Below are positions 54,119 to 64,000 of a stretch of 64,000 nt of DNA, in pieces. The number at the start of each line of letters is the position of its first letter. Position 1 is the stretch's first letter. The position numbers and the translations under genes are program-made. Source of the DNA: Deinandra increscens subsp. villosa (Eukaryota > Streptophyta > Magnoliopsida > Asterales > Asteraceae); NCBI GenBank assembly GCA_039602395.1, contig JBCNJP010000006.1, positions 50,371,502-50,435,501 of the forward strand, read 5' to 3'. The notes beneath the pieces are model-generated. The model had not been told where the DNA came from. It searched no databases and was given only the letters and a program-made list of their open reading frames with translations.

Positions 54119-55740
54119 TTGTTGCAAGTTTCCCTTCAACTCTAGGTACAATTTTTTTCATCGCAGTTGAAAGCTTATAGTTTTTAGAATTCAATCTTAT
54201 CTTATAATAACATGATGTTAAACGGGTCAGGTGTTAGTTTTTTTCTTCATTTGGTATACTCTCATTTCTTCTCAACCTCTATTTTCTTGGTTTGATTTGT
54301 TTGTATATTTCATCTAATGCATTGCTTGAAAACAGAATAATCTAAATGAAAAGGAGACTACTACATTTCAATGTGTAGGGAAAAATTAGTAGAAAAAAAC
54401 TTGACACCAGATTAACAAACTGGAATTACAAGGCGATTTCTAATTTGTGGTTTCATTTATGTGAATTTCTTCTTTCAGGTGTCGAGAATTCGTGTTGAGC
54501 TATGCTAATAGTTGGAGGTACCCTTCTGTTGTGTTTTTATTTTTGTAATTTTTTTTGTGATAGAGATCTTTTTATACGAAGTCAGTGAATTTGGGATAAA
54601 TGCTTTATGGAACCATGTTTGTTTTTAGTTTCCTCAAATTTTAAACTTTCAGGAAGCATATATGATATTCACGTGGTGCGTGATGGTCATGGGCCAGATT
54701 GCAATGTCTGGAGTAACTTTAAACAGGTAGATTTCAGTCTATTTCTTTTTGAAAATTTGGTTTCACAAGATATGGTAATTTACATATTTATTAGTTGGGT
54801 TTAAAGGCATCCCCAAGGCACCAGGTGAGCTTGAAACATCTTAGATGCTTTTATGTTGATGTGATTTGGTGTTTTAGGCAATTTTTTTTAATTGCAGAAA
54901 ACCCTCCCGTCGCATACATTGCATCAAATGCAACGTTGTTCAAGGTCATTTTTGGGGAGCTTGTACATCAGGTATACCATTTATATCTAACTGACCCTTT
55001 TATAAAATTTTAATTGTAACAATTTTATACATGGTTTAATTATTGCGGGTGGCATTATGACAAATTTTTATAGGCATGTTTGGTACAAAATGTGTTGTTG
55101 CAATAATGAAAGAAAACCGAAGTATGTGAATTAGGTGGAAACAAGAACCAAATATCAATCAATATATTATTTCGAGTGTAATTTAAAAACCTCAAGAGTA
55201 AGAAAGCTATCCTCCTGTTCATCATTGTTGCCGATTTTCCTATTTCACCCGGTTCAAAAAGCAAATTAACAGGCATGTTTTTGTTCTTTTTTGGATGGTT
55301 TATTAATTGGGTCTTTTGTGGTATTTTTGATGGTTAAAGAATGAGTATGTTGTTAAATGCAATCTTTTAAATAGTCCAGTAGTAAACCATCCAAAAAAAT
55401 CATCATATGTAAATTGCTATCATGGGTTGTGAATGGGTCATGTGAAAGCTGGTAGCAGTTTTGTCCTCTACATAATTTATAGTGCTTTTGTAGTCAAATA
55501 GAATATTTGAGTTTGATTTTTGAAGTCAAACAGAAACTTATAAACCTGGGTGAAATCAATGCACCAATTCTCTTTTCTAATGGTATGGCAGGTACATGGA
55601 AGGCCATAGGAAGGGTGGGAAAGGCGCTATTAGATCTAAGTATAAACCTGATGATGTACAGGAGTGAGTATGAACATGGGTGGTTTTCTTGGCTCCAATG
55701 AGGCGGCTGCCTACAACCATTTGATGATTTTAAGGTAAGT
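54119..55740 (+). pseudogene. Captured exon-like segments of an unknown gene
   Basis: Short segments bounded by AG and GT signals lie in AT-rich, intron-like DNA: 54119-54144, 54480-54520, 54652-54727 (translates as SIYDIHVVRDGHGPDCNVWS), 54898-54971 (includes ENPPVAYIASNATLFKVIFG) and 55590-55735. I do not recognise the parent gene. There is no long open frame, which fits gene fragments carried by a Helitron. The exon limits are read by eye and uncertain. Confidence 0.4.
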
Positions 55741-58090
55741 CATCGGCTATTCTCTAATTTTTAGTTGATTGGATTATGCTTTTGAATTAAATAAAAGTGA
55801 GATTTAGATATCCTGAAGTTAAGAAGCAACAATTCCTCCATGCTAGGTGTCCCTATCAAATTCTTTCAAAAAGGTTTTGATTTTTTAAGTGCTATCTTTG
55901 TTCTTTGATTATCTATCAGGTCTGATTTCTAACCACTACTTTGAAAATTGAAATGAATTCATGCAGCTGCTTATGATAATTAAATTTTCTTCATTTTTGT
56001 TTATAACTTTTTAAAAGTTATTATTAGAATTTCCTCGACTGTGAATCTAATTTATGAGTTTGATTGATTTTTAGACATGAACAGTAATGTATGATTATAC
56101 CAAGGTAATGAATCTTCATTTTCTTTGAAATTCTGATTTTCTACTAATCCTTTTCCTATTTGTTTTTCTATTCTTTTTGCTTTGGTCATCATTAGTTTAT
56201 GTTCCTCTTTTTCTTTCATCACATGCATGGATTCTCAAGTTTAATGTTCATGGTTATGTGATGTTGGGTATCGATAAGATCATAGATTATTTATAAATGT
56301 TTGATTATGCATCTGTTGAACCTTGGGTTCATAGGTCCTATTTAAAATGTGTGATCATTGATTTTTGTTTTTTGATTTCCAGATGCTTTTAAGTTTTTGT
56401 CGTCTAATTTGTATGTTCACAAACACAAAAAAATAATGCTTTCCTTTACTGTGGATGTGGGAACGAATAATCAGAGGCATCAGAGGATACTCGATGATGA
56501 GTTCTATATTAGCCTTAGAAAAAGGAGGGCCACATAATAAGTAAATCAAGGTTGTTCATATTAAACTGGGTTATAAACCTTTTGTAGATTTATTATCACC
56601 TTAACTGTGTCTTTTCTTTGATATAAGGAAAACTTTGAAATGTTTTATCCATCAAAAGACTTTTGATTCATGCTACAATTGCAGGCCATGTATCAACAAC
56701 TCATATTAGACCATATGATGTCCATACAACATTTCAATACGCCCCTCTTTATTTTAATGAATCGATTTCGTTGTTGGTTGTCTATTTACGGTTCCTGGTT
56801 TAGGGTCTTACTATACTGCTATTTTTCATATATTACTACATCAAATTTTTTTCCAGGTTGGAATGTTGATTGATCTAAAAGATCAATTGATTGATGTGTT
56901 TTAATAGCCCCATGTATCTTATCCTGTTAATTAAGCACCTGTTATAAGATATTTGCAGGGTTGTATGATAGATGGCTCCTTATGGGTAAGAAATTTATAG
57001 CTTTATTTTATAAGAATAAAGCTTTAATCCAATCTAACTTCAGAGTTCTGATTTGGTGTTATTAACAGCTTATTGTTTATCTTTTATTCTTTTATATGTT
57101 CTCAATTTGACAAAGTGGCTTGAACAACATATCTACAAAAACTGTACCCTTCAAACGGTATAAGCCATATGGTGTGATATATGATATATTAGTAAATTCC
57201 ACTACTCTAATGCTCCATTTTAACGTCTATTACTTTTAATAGTTAATTTTAGTTAATTCACTGCAGGTTTGTTGCCCAATTCTTTTGATCAAACTTGGAT
57301 TTGATAGATAAAAGCTCGTGAGATAAAAACCAAATCTGTTTGTTAGGAAGTAAAAAATTCTCGACACCGGTGAACATCTCAAAGATATGCTCGGAGAATC
57401 CTAGAAAATTTCATCTATCGCATCCCTTCAACAGCAAAATAACGACGTTGTGAGTATTAATGATCCAAAAAAACAAACTCACTTTATCAAACAATGCATT
57501 TTATTCATATGAGTAAGTATTACATATCCAATCATATATTTTTATATATGTTACTTCATAATTATTTAATTGTGTGGAAAATTTTGTATTTGTCATGGGT
57601 CTGTGATCAAGAGGCATATGTATGTAGTGGATAGCATATGAAATACCTATTTTTGATGTTTAAATGTTATGACTGATATTTACTCAAACTAATAGTAGCT
57701 TGGTGTTTCATAAGCAGTTGGCAGAAAACAACTTTCAGATCTATCCCATCACATTTTGATGAAGAAGCTCATCAGTTATATATCTATGCCATCACATGTT
57801 GATGAAGAAGCTCATTAGTTATATATCTATAGTGGTGCAGTGGCTTTATTTAAGGTCTAAGTTTGCCTATGTTTGGATGTATTGATTTTATGTGCAGGAA
57901 CAGTAACTGTATTTGATAGTATAAATCCATTGTAGATTTCATAGACACAAGTTTCACACTGATATTTTGCTCTTGTTTTATTCAAGAAGCCACTAGGCTA
58001 TTTATTATTGACCATTAATTTGTTTTTTGCGGGAATTATAATCCTAAAGGACGTGGAAGTACGAAACATGTGAGCAAAGATGTAGCAAGG
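55741..58090 (+). other. Intron-like interior of the Helitron
   Basis: AT-rich, T-biased DNA with no frame over 70 codons that looks real. A short duplication (catcacattttgatgaagaag and catcacatgttgatgaagaa) lies near 57745 and 57790. Confidence 0.4.
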
Positions 58091-58095
58091 GAGGG

Positions 58096-58265
58096 GTTCT
58101 TATGATCAATGAGCAGCGGTTAGTAGGAAATGCATTACTCCTTGTGTTTCTAACCTATCTGACCCTTTCAAGTTTCTAACCTATCTGACCCAAATCCTTG
58201 TGTCAAACTCTTAGGTTAGAGTTCTTATGATCAATGAGCAGCGGTTAGTAGGAAATGCATTACTC
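58096..58265 (+). repeat. 47-bp direct repeat inside the Helitron
   Basis: ttcttatgatcaatgagcag and the following bases to gaaatgcattactc occur at 58096-58142 and 58220-58266. The second copy opens the 81-codon hydrophobic frame 58227-58472, which I do not regard as a supported gene. Confidence 0.8.
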
Positions 58266-58649
58266 AAGAGAGCTACAGTGGCTTCTGTTTTCATGTCGGT
58301 TGCTGCATTCTTGACGATTGCAATTTGTGTGATGATTTGTATTGTAATTTCTATGTTTTTGTATGTCTATTACTTCATGTTCAGAATCTATGTGTTTTTT
58401 TGGTATGTCTCTTTAAGGCTGCAACTAAATTGTAGTGACCATTTACTTGTAATCTATGTAGAATCTTCTTGAAGGCATGTGCTAAAATATTGTGACCATT
58501 GACCTATAAGAACTTGGTCAAAGGGCACTGATAACTAGAGCATTTGGGAATATCTGGTCTGTGTTCATATTAAGTTAGATCAAATGTGTATTAGTAGTGT
58601 TTATGGCAGTGGAACAAAACTAAATCTAAAACACTAACACTATTCTAAT

Positions 58650-58750
58650 GGTTTTGTCGATTGGACCCAATCCACACTATTATTTCATAATGGTTTTGTC
58701 GATTGGACCCAATCCACACTATTATTTCATAATGGTTTTGCCGATTGGAC
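58650..58750 (+). repeat. Tandem repeat 'atggttttgtcgattggacc'
   Basis: Two full and one partial copies of a 43-bp unit (atggttttgtcgattggacc followed by caatccacactattatttcata) lie at 58649, 58690 and 58731. Confidence 0.85.
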
Positions 58751-59366
58751 CTAAAAATCTATAATTGGTAAATTCTTTAACCATTAACATATGAGTTATT
58801 TAATGGGAAATTATTAACAATACATCACCCACTCTACCAATCATTCACAAACAACCCAAAAATCTATAACTGGTAAATTCTTTATGGTCACGAGGCCATC
58901 GAATTATAAGTTGACACCGGACTAAATCACACTAAAAAATGAATACTGTGATGTAAATTATCGTACCGTGTTAAATATTGTCATCGCGCGACATCACGTT
59001 AACAGAATAGAATATTGCGTTGTAAATGGTCGTCACCTTTGAAATTCATTGACCCTTGGATTTTGATTTAAAAAGTACTATGTTATTACTGATATTTTAA
59101 AACTACGTTGATGACTTCTATCTTACAACTCATTTGTTTTTAAGTTACTATGTCTGTGACCAAAATATATTTCAATTCGGGTGTTTGTTGTTATTTGTTT
59201 GAGTTTAAAAAAACGAATACCTCGATGTAAATTGTCGTGCCGCCATAACAAGCGAACAAATAAACAAATACCGCGTTGTAGTTTGTTGTGCCGCTGCAAC
59301 GCGCGAACAGAAGACGAATAACACGCCATACACCGTCGCCGCCGCAACGCGCGGGCACACGGCTAG

Positions 59367-59990
59367 TGGTGAATAAAAGGTATTAAATGAGAGTTTTACA
59401 CATCTTTTAAACTCCAACTTATGGTGAATAAAAGGTATTAAATGAGAGTTTAGACTCCAATAAATGGAAGACTAAAAGAGATTCAAAACTTCCAATTAAT
59501 TGAAAGTTATGTATGAAAAACTTGACCAACTAATGGTCGAATTAAAAGAAAATTAAATTCTCTTTATTTTCCAACTTATGGAAATTACAAGAGAATTGAA
59601 AGTTTTGAAAAAAAAACGACAACTCGTTTTAAAAGAAAAACGAGTTATGGTTTAAATATTTTTTGAAAACACTTAATCACTCGAGGTTTCTAAGTCCAAC
59701 TTTGAAACTCGAGATGAAGAAGTTTTTAGTAAAAACGAACGGTGTTTTTTTTTTAAATTTGTTTTAAGTTTGTAGGACCACCGTTCGTATTTTAAACGAT
59801 AAAATAAATTTCCACTAGATATTTGATACAATTACAACGGAAAGACAAAATCCCTACACTAATACAATACAAGAAAAAGAAACCTAGCTATTACAATACA
59901 AAGAAATAAGACAATACAAATAAGTGAAATACAATACAAACGAAAATAAGAGAATTACATAAACAAAAGAAAGAACAGTGGGTTGAAAAT
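59367..59990 (-). other. Copia leader, distal part, with tandem copy of the Helitron target
   Basis: The leader of the copia element resumes after the Helitron. The segment tggtgaataaaaggtattaa plus ten more bases is present at 59367 and again at 59423. More TCCAACTTATGG-like motifs follow up to about 59710. The stretch 59860-59960 repeats acaatacaa. No gene. Confidence 0.7.
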
Positions 59991-60745
59991 ATTATGTTGA
60001 TTAAACAATTACTAGATTAATTGGGTTGAAGAAAGGAGTTTTAAATTATGAAAATATAGATTTAAGAAAAGGTTTTAGACGAAGGCATCAGGTAAAACCC
60101 GTTTCCCTTAAAACAAATTCCGGGTCTACACAAGATCCCGTTTTGTTTCCCAGGGTACAATCGTCGAAGTCGAGAGTACGACCGGGATAACTCTAGACCC
60201 AAAATTACCTTGAAGCTCTTGAACTTGATGATAATCTTCAAGAAGGTTGGAAGAAGTTCTTGAGATGAAGATGAGAGAGTTTTAGAGAGAAAAGAATTAT
60301 CTAATTCTTGGTGTGTCTTTCAACCAATAATTACCTTGGTATTTATAGGTGAGAATGAGTTGTAACAACTCATTCACCATAAACCAAGTTCATAACTCAT
60401 GGTGTAACACCATTCAACATCATAAATTCAAGTTGAAACATATTCAACAAGAATTATGACATGGATTCAACTCATAAGACTCAATCTCCATTCAATTACT
60501 ATTTTATTAAATAATATATATATATAAATAATATATATATTTTAATAAAGTTCCAACAATTACAACTTGGTAAAACCTCCTTGAATAAAATTTGAACTTG
60601 AGATCTCAAAGATCCTAAATAAAAATAAACAAATGAGGACTCCACACTCCGTGATGACAATAACCATACGCATTTTGAGATCATATGTATTTTAAAATCA
60701 TATGATTTTTCAAAAACCTAAGTCATAACAAAATTATAAAATTAT
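59990..60745 (-). repeat. Probable 5' LTR of the copia element at 49887
   Basis: The position upstream of leader and gag, and a minus-strand TATA box (ctataaatacc, near 60339-60350), suggest the LTR promoter is here. I could not fix the ends or the primer site, and no second LTR copy is in the window. Confidence 0.4.
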
Positions 60746-60761
60746 ATTATAACCACCCCCA

Positions 60762-60784
60762 CCCCCCCCCCCCCCCCCCCCCCC
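60762..60784. repeat. Poly(C) run of 23
   Basis: Uninterrupted C-run preceded by ccaccccca. Such runs are rare and prone to sequencing-length error. Confidence 0.95.
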
Positions 60785-62838
60785 AATTTTTCTTGATTGG
60801 CAACTCTGCAACTATAATGTTTTGGTTAACATATTTGATTAGTCTATAAATACATAGTTGAGTTTAAGGTTTATCTATGAATTCTAGTAATTAAGTTTTG
60901 ATGGGTTTTCTTGGCTATAATTAATGTTCTTGCTCTTGGAAATTAAGTTAGTTTAGATTATTTAATTAGTTTTCAGTTATATATATGTATACTTTGAGAT
61001 TTGATTCTTTATTTGATCTGGCCGGTGCGCCGCATGCATGCAACAGCTGGGCGGATACTTAAAAAGTAGCCAGGTATTGTCACCTACGCATGTTGTTGCA
61101 CCACAAATACCATATTACATATATATACATACTATATAGCTAATTAATTAATACCTGGTCCAAGACACGCCACGTGCAGATCGATATAAGGCTATCGATC
61201 TATCGATCATATATATATACTGTTAGCTAGATATATATACATGGCTTATATTCATCAGCAACAAACTTGCTCATGCTCATATTTTAATCAATCTTATACA
61301 TATATGTGGTTTAGATATATTGTAGTGTAAAGTGTTACGTACGTTGACGATTGCAGAGCTGATCACTGAATTCAAACTCCAGATCGATACTATGTATATA
61401 TATATATGCATGTCATCTAGAATTTATGTGGGCCCACAGTGGCACAGTGAGTACGTAATCATCGGATGCTAGTGTGATGCGGTATCCGAATTAAACGAAT
61501 TAAACGAAAGACAGAAACAAATATGTAACACTCTGATGCAAACTTTTCTTCTCCATTTCTAAATGCAAATTACAATATTTAAAGAAAAAATAATGCAAAC
61601 ATGAGACATGATCTAAACCAAACTTCCTTTAAACTTGCTAGCTAGGCTAAACTACCATATTCAAACTAATAAACATGAAGATTGGAGAGCAAGAACTAAG
61701 GTGATGTTTGTTTAGGTAAAATGTCCGCAGTTTACGGACCACATCTGCAGACATTTGTAGAAGAAGAGGTGGACCAAACCTCTGTAGTTTGTAAGAAAAA
61801 GACTGTTTTTTTTTTAACTTCTGCAAACTGTTAAGATAAACTGAAATTTAAATAAATAAATTTTTTAAACTTAAAATAGTTTTTCAACATTCTCATTTAA
61901 ATAAAGGTTACACAAAATTGAAATAAAATTCATAAAACAACAATAACATTTTATAAAATCATTCATTCATTCAATCATTTCCTACCCAAAGTGGTTATCT
62001 CTTCAATGCAAGTCTCTAATAAACATTTTAGATGATCATTTGACCATTGTTGTTTCTCTCCCATTTCTGATAATTAACAAACAAGCAAACAAACACTATA
62101 TCAAAACAATATACTCAAACAACCACATATTCAAAACTCACATTAATCCAATATTCACAAATCTCAAGTTGCATATAGCAAACTAAAAAAAATGAGCAAG
62201 TTGCATATTGAAAAAGCAAATTATCCCCATGGATAATTGCCGAATAAGGAAAAGTATAGTAATGGAAAAGTATGGAGATTCAAGTAAAAATCTAGGATCT
62301 CATTGATTTTGTAGAGAGAGAAAGTATACATATTCAAATGTAATACATAAATTATAAATGACATCCGACCTCTAATCTATACAATCCTTTGGGTATTTAT
62401 AGGTTTCGGTCTTGATTCCTCAGCCTCGCATCTGCATAATTGCATCTGCCTATATCCTGCAAAACACCTCCACCAGAAACATATCCGAAGGACTTGGAAG
62501 TAAGTGATTGGATGTGTATAACACATCCAAACCATCCTTTACTTCATCAAGTCCCCCAAGTCTATTAAGTGAAAACCTGAAGTTAATAGACTTATATTGA
62601 ATTCAAAGAGTCTCTTACATATCCGACACATGTACCCGTCGAATCTGACATTTTCGGCTAGCAACTCGACACATAAACACTTTATCAATTGCGCGTGTCA
62701 AATCCCCCTACCAATTATGTTACCCATCACATCAATCAGTTAATGATAAGAATCTTTTCAAATTTTGAAAACTTAAAAGTTTAACTTTCCATTATTACCC
62801 TTGCACACATCTTTTTACAAACCGCTATTTTATCAGCC
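60785..62838. other. Intergenic region, AT-rich, host-like
   Basis: No coding sequence seen. It includes gccacgtgc (near 61172), tatcgatctatcgatc (near 61192) and a possible short element at 61699-62098, whose ends (gatgtttgtttaggt and gcaaacaaacactat) are roughly inverted. At 62390 and 62839 there are tatttata boxes; the second suits the gene at 62985. A tract caagtcccccaagtc (62549) resembles a minus-strand purine tract. Confidence 0.4.
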
Positions 62839-62848
62839 TATTTATAAA
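62839..62848 (+). promoter_or_regulatory. TATA box before the 62985 pseudogene
   Basis: tatttataaa lies about 145 bases before the ATG and is followed by a C-rich leader. Confidence 0.5.
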
Positions 62849-62984
62849 CCCATTCATCTCCCCAAAAATTTTTACCCAAAAAAAACCTGTAACTTGACTC
62901 CAGCGTTCAACATCATCTTTTTCACGATCCAACTCCACCAGGTCAGTTTTTCCTTCCTCTATTCTCTTTTTTCATTCCGTTCTT

Positions 62985-63994
62985 ATGGAAGCCCCCAAAA
63001 AACCCTCTTCGAAACACAATCTACCCATTTCATTTCCGAAAATTACTTAGGAAGATTTAGATGTTTTCGTGAAAGAATTTCATATCCCTAAAAATTTGAA
63101 CCCTGTTCTTGGCGTCGAAAATAAACCCATTCACCCATTTCCAGATGGAAAATTTGGACTTTACCTAGATTCGATTCGACTATCAAATTACAGGATTCTA
63201 TTTACCCCTTTTCTGTTTGAAGCCCTAAACTTTTTCGAGATTCACTTTTCTCAATGCAATCCCCCTGCTTTGGCTTTCCTTAATCACTTTGAACTAACTT
63301 GTCGTGCACTCAACATGACCCCCCAACTGATCCTTTTCTGTGCATTCTACCGCCTAATAATGTCCGGCGACTGGTACACCTTTGAGAAGAGAAGGGATAT
63401 CACACTATTGTGTACCAAAAAGTCTTCCTCAAATCGTCATTGGAAAGAACAGTTTTGCTTTCTCGACAACACCCTAACTTCACTGTTGCTCTTTGGATAC
63501 GTAATGAAGCCAAACTAGTTGCATCTCGAAATAACTCATCCATTGGTCTTGACGAGCTTTTCATACCCACTTGGAATATTACCAACAGAGACAGTCTTTC
63601 TGATTTTAATTGTGCCAAGGATTTCTTCTTGAAATCTTTAAGCCACTCGGATGTGAAACACTCTCAAGAACTCCCTGCTCCTGACTTTGCTTCAAAGGTT
63701 ATTTCTAACTATGCAAACAGCTGCACCATCATTCCTGAATTATACAGTCGCTGGGTAAAAGCTGAGTTTCAACTACAAACCCTTAATGTAAAACTTTTAT
63801 CTGCTGATAAGCTGGAACTGCTGAAGAAGGTTCAAACTCTTCAAAAAGAAAACCAAGATCTTCATCAAGTAAACGAGTCTTTAGGATCTGAACTCGCTGG
63901 TGTGGAAAAGTCACTAAACACCTCCAGGCTTTTCGCAGAAAAATTAGAGAAGCAGAAACAAGACCAATACTCTGAGTATGTCAAAGCTTTGTAA
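62985..63994 (+). pseudogene. 'Putative gypsy-type transposon' domain protein (PF04195-like) with coiled coil, broken
   Basis: Starting at ATG 62985 (MEAPKKPSSKHNLPISFP) the frame meets TAG at 63048-63050. It then reads on in the same frame through FPDGKFGLYLDSIRLSNYRI, FEIHFSQCNPPALAFLNHFE, LILFCAFYRLIMSGDWYTF and a WKEQFCFLDN segment. This matches the layout of the plant domain annotated as putative gypsy-type transposon or Transposase_28. A missing base near 63475 shifts the frame; the continuation NFTVALWIRNEAKLVASRNN leads into a Leu/Glu/Lys-rich coiled coil (from about 63790) and ends at TAA 63992-63994, perhaps CAA originally. With only three point-like lesions it is either a recent pseudogene or affected by sequence error. 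The function of the domain is unknown. Confidence 0.72.
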
Positions 63995-64000
63995 GAGAAA

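Larger units (their letters stand above)
52901..59366 (+). mobile_element. Helitron, non-autonomous, 6.5 kb
   Basis: The 5' end is TCTATACTACTATATAATAC. The 3' end is CTAG (59363-59366), preceded eight bases earlier by a small GC-rich hairpin (CCGC-aacgc-GCGG, 59342-59354). It sits precisely between A (52900) and T (59367) with no target duplication. A tandem copy of the host leader at 59401-59450 preserves the uninterrupted sequence ccaacttatggtgaataaaa, which directly shows the empty site. No Rep/helicase or RPA frame is visible. The interior looks like captured gene fragments with intron-type signals. Orientation is given by the 5' TC and 3' CTAG ends. Confidence 0.92.

Noticed and set aside
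58227..58472. 81-codon hydrophobic frame in the Helitron
   Set aside because: It begins in a direct repeat, and its hydrophobic character follows from T-rich DNA; there is no start context or match.
52883..59420. 19-bp target duplication (cttttaaactccaacttat) around the Helitron
   Set aside because: It comes from the host tandem repeat, because the right copy lies 35 bases beyond the CTAG end and the true junction is A/T without duplication.

Overview
This is a plant nuclear window, most likely from a dicot of the Asteraceae. That placement is an inference from the style of the transposon families; the sequence alone does not prove it. Codon use, CT-rich leaders, TATA boxes, intron-like signals and AT-rich spacers are all plant-like. 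I am confident of one intact protein-coding host gene: an intronless 9-cis-epoxycarotenoid dioxygenase (NCED, 6668-8362), the plastid enzyme that commits carotenoids to abscisic acid synthesis. A G-box/ABRE (6466-6471) and a TATA-like box lie just upstream. A possible small divergent gene (5695-5994, minus) faces it head to head. Almost everything else is mobile DNA, much of it nested.

Layout. 1-2675: PBS and a 2.6-kb LTR of a minus-strand Ty3/gypsy element, inserted into a minus-strand Ty1/copia element (2676-4925). 4926-9324: host island with NCED, a TIR element and a possible worn SINE. 9325-14183: a full-length but mutated copia element with both LTRs. 14329-14546: a tRNA-derived SINE with 14-bp target duplications. 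14833-21415: a cluster of short palindromic elements set in (TA)n tracts, with several tandem arrays. 21685-31963: a minus-strand copia-like element that keeps LTRs, PBS, PPT and gag but has no pol; a second, internally deleted copia element (22180-26149, TSD acttc) sits inside it. 32361-33382: 5' half of a PIF/Harbinger transposon. 33490-40262: 5'-truncated Tekay/Del-like chromovirus with a 2.7-kb 3' LTR. 40263-41654: probable LTR fragment of another gypsy element. 43042-45962: MULE-like MITEs, one of them in a copia RNase H fragment (45050-47570) whose 3' end is tandemly duplicated. 48070-48945: LINE 3' end carrying a hAT-like MITE. 48946-49336: gypsy protease fragment. 49337-49836: 500-N assembly gap. 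49837-49886: LTR tip of the family seen at 34-2675. 49887-52478: copia gag-pol with a long clean reading frame. 52901-59366: a 6.5-kb Helitron inserted in the leader of that copia element. 59367-60745: rest of the leader and probable LTR. 62985-63994: disabled copy of a gene with a 'putative gypsy-type transposon' domain and a coiled coil.

The elements do not form a pathway. What connects them is insertion order: gypsy into copia, copia into copia, MITE into copia, MITE into LINE, Helitron into copia. The best candidates for something not yet described are the dense short-motif arrays in the non-coding parts of three LTR elements (CGTACCA; ATACGNCCGTAT; TCCAACTTATGG), the gag-only copia element, and the Helitron whose empty site is preserved in a neighbouring repeat copy.
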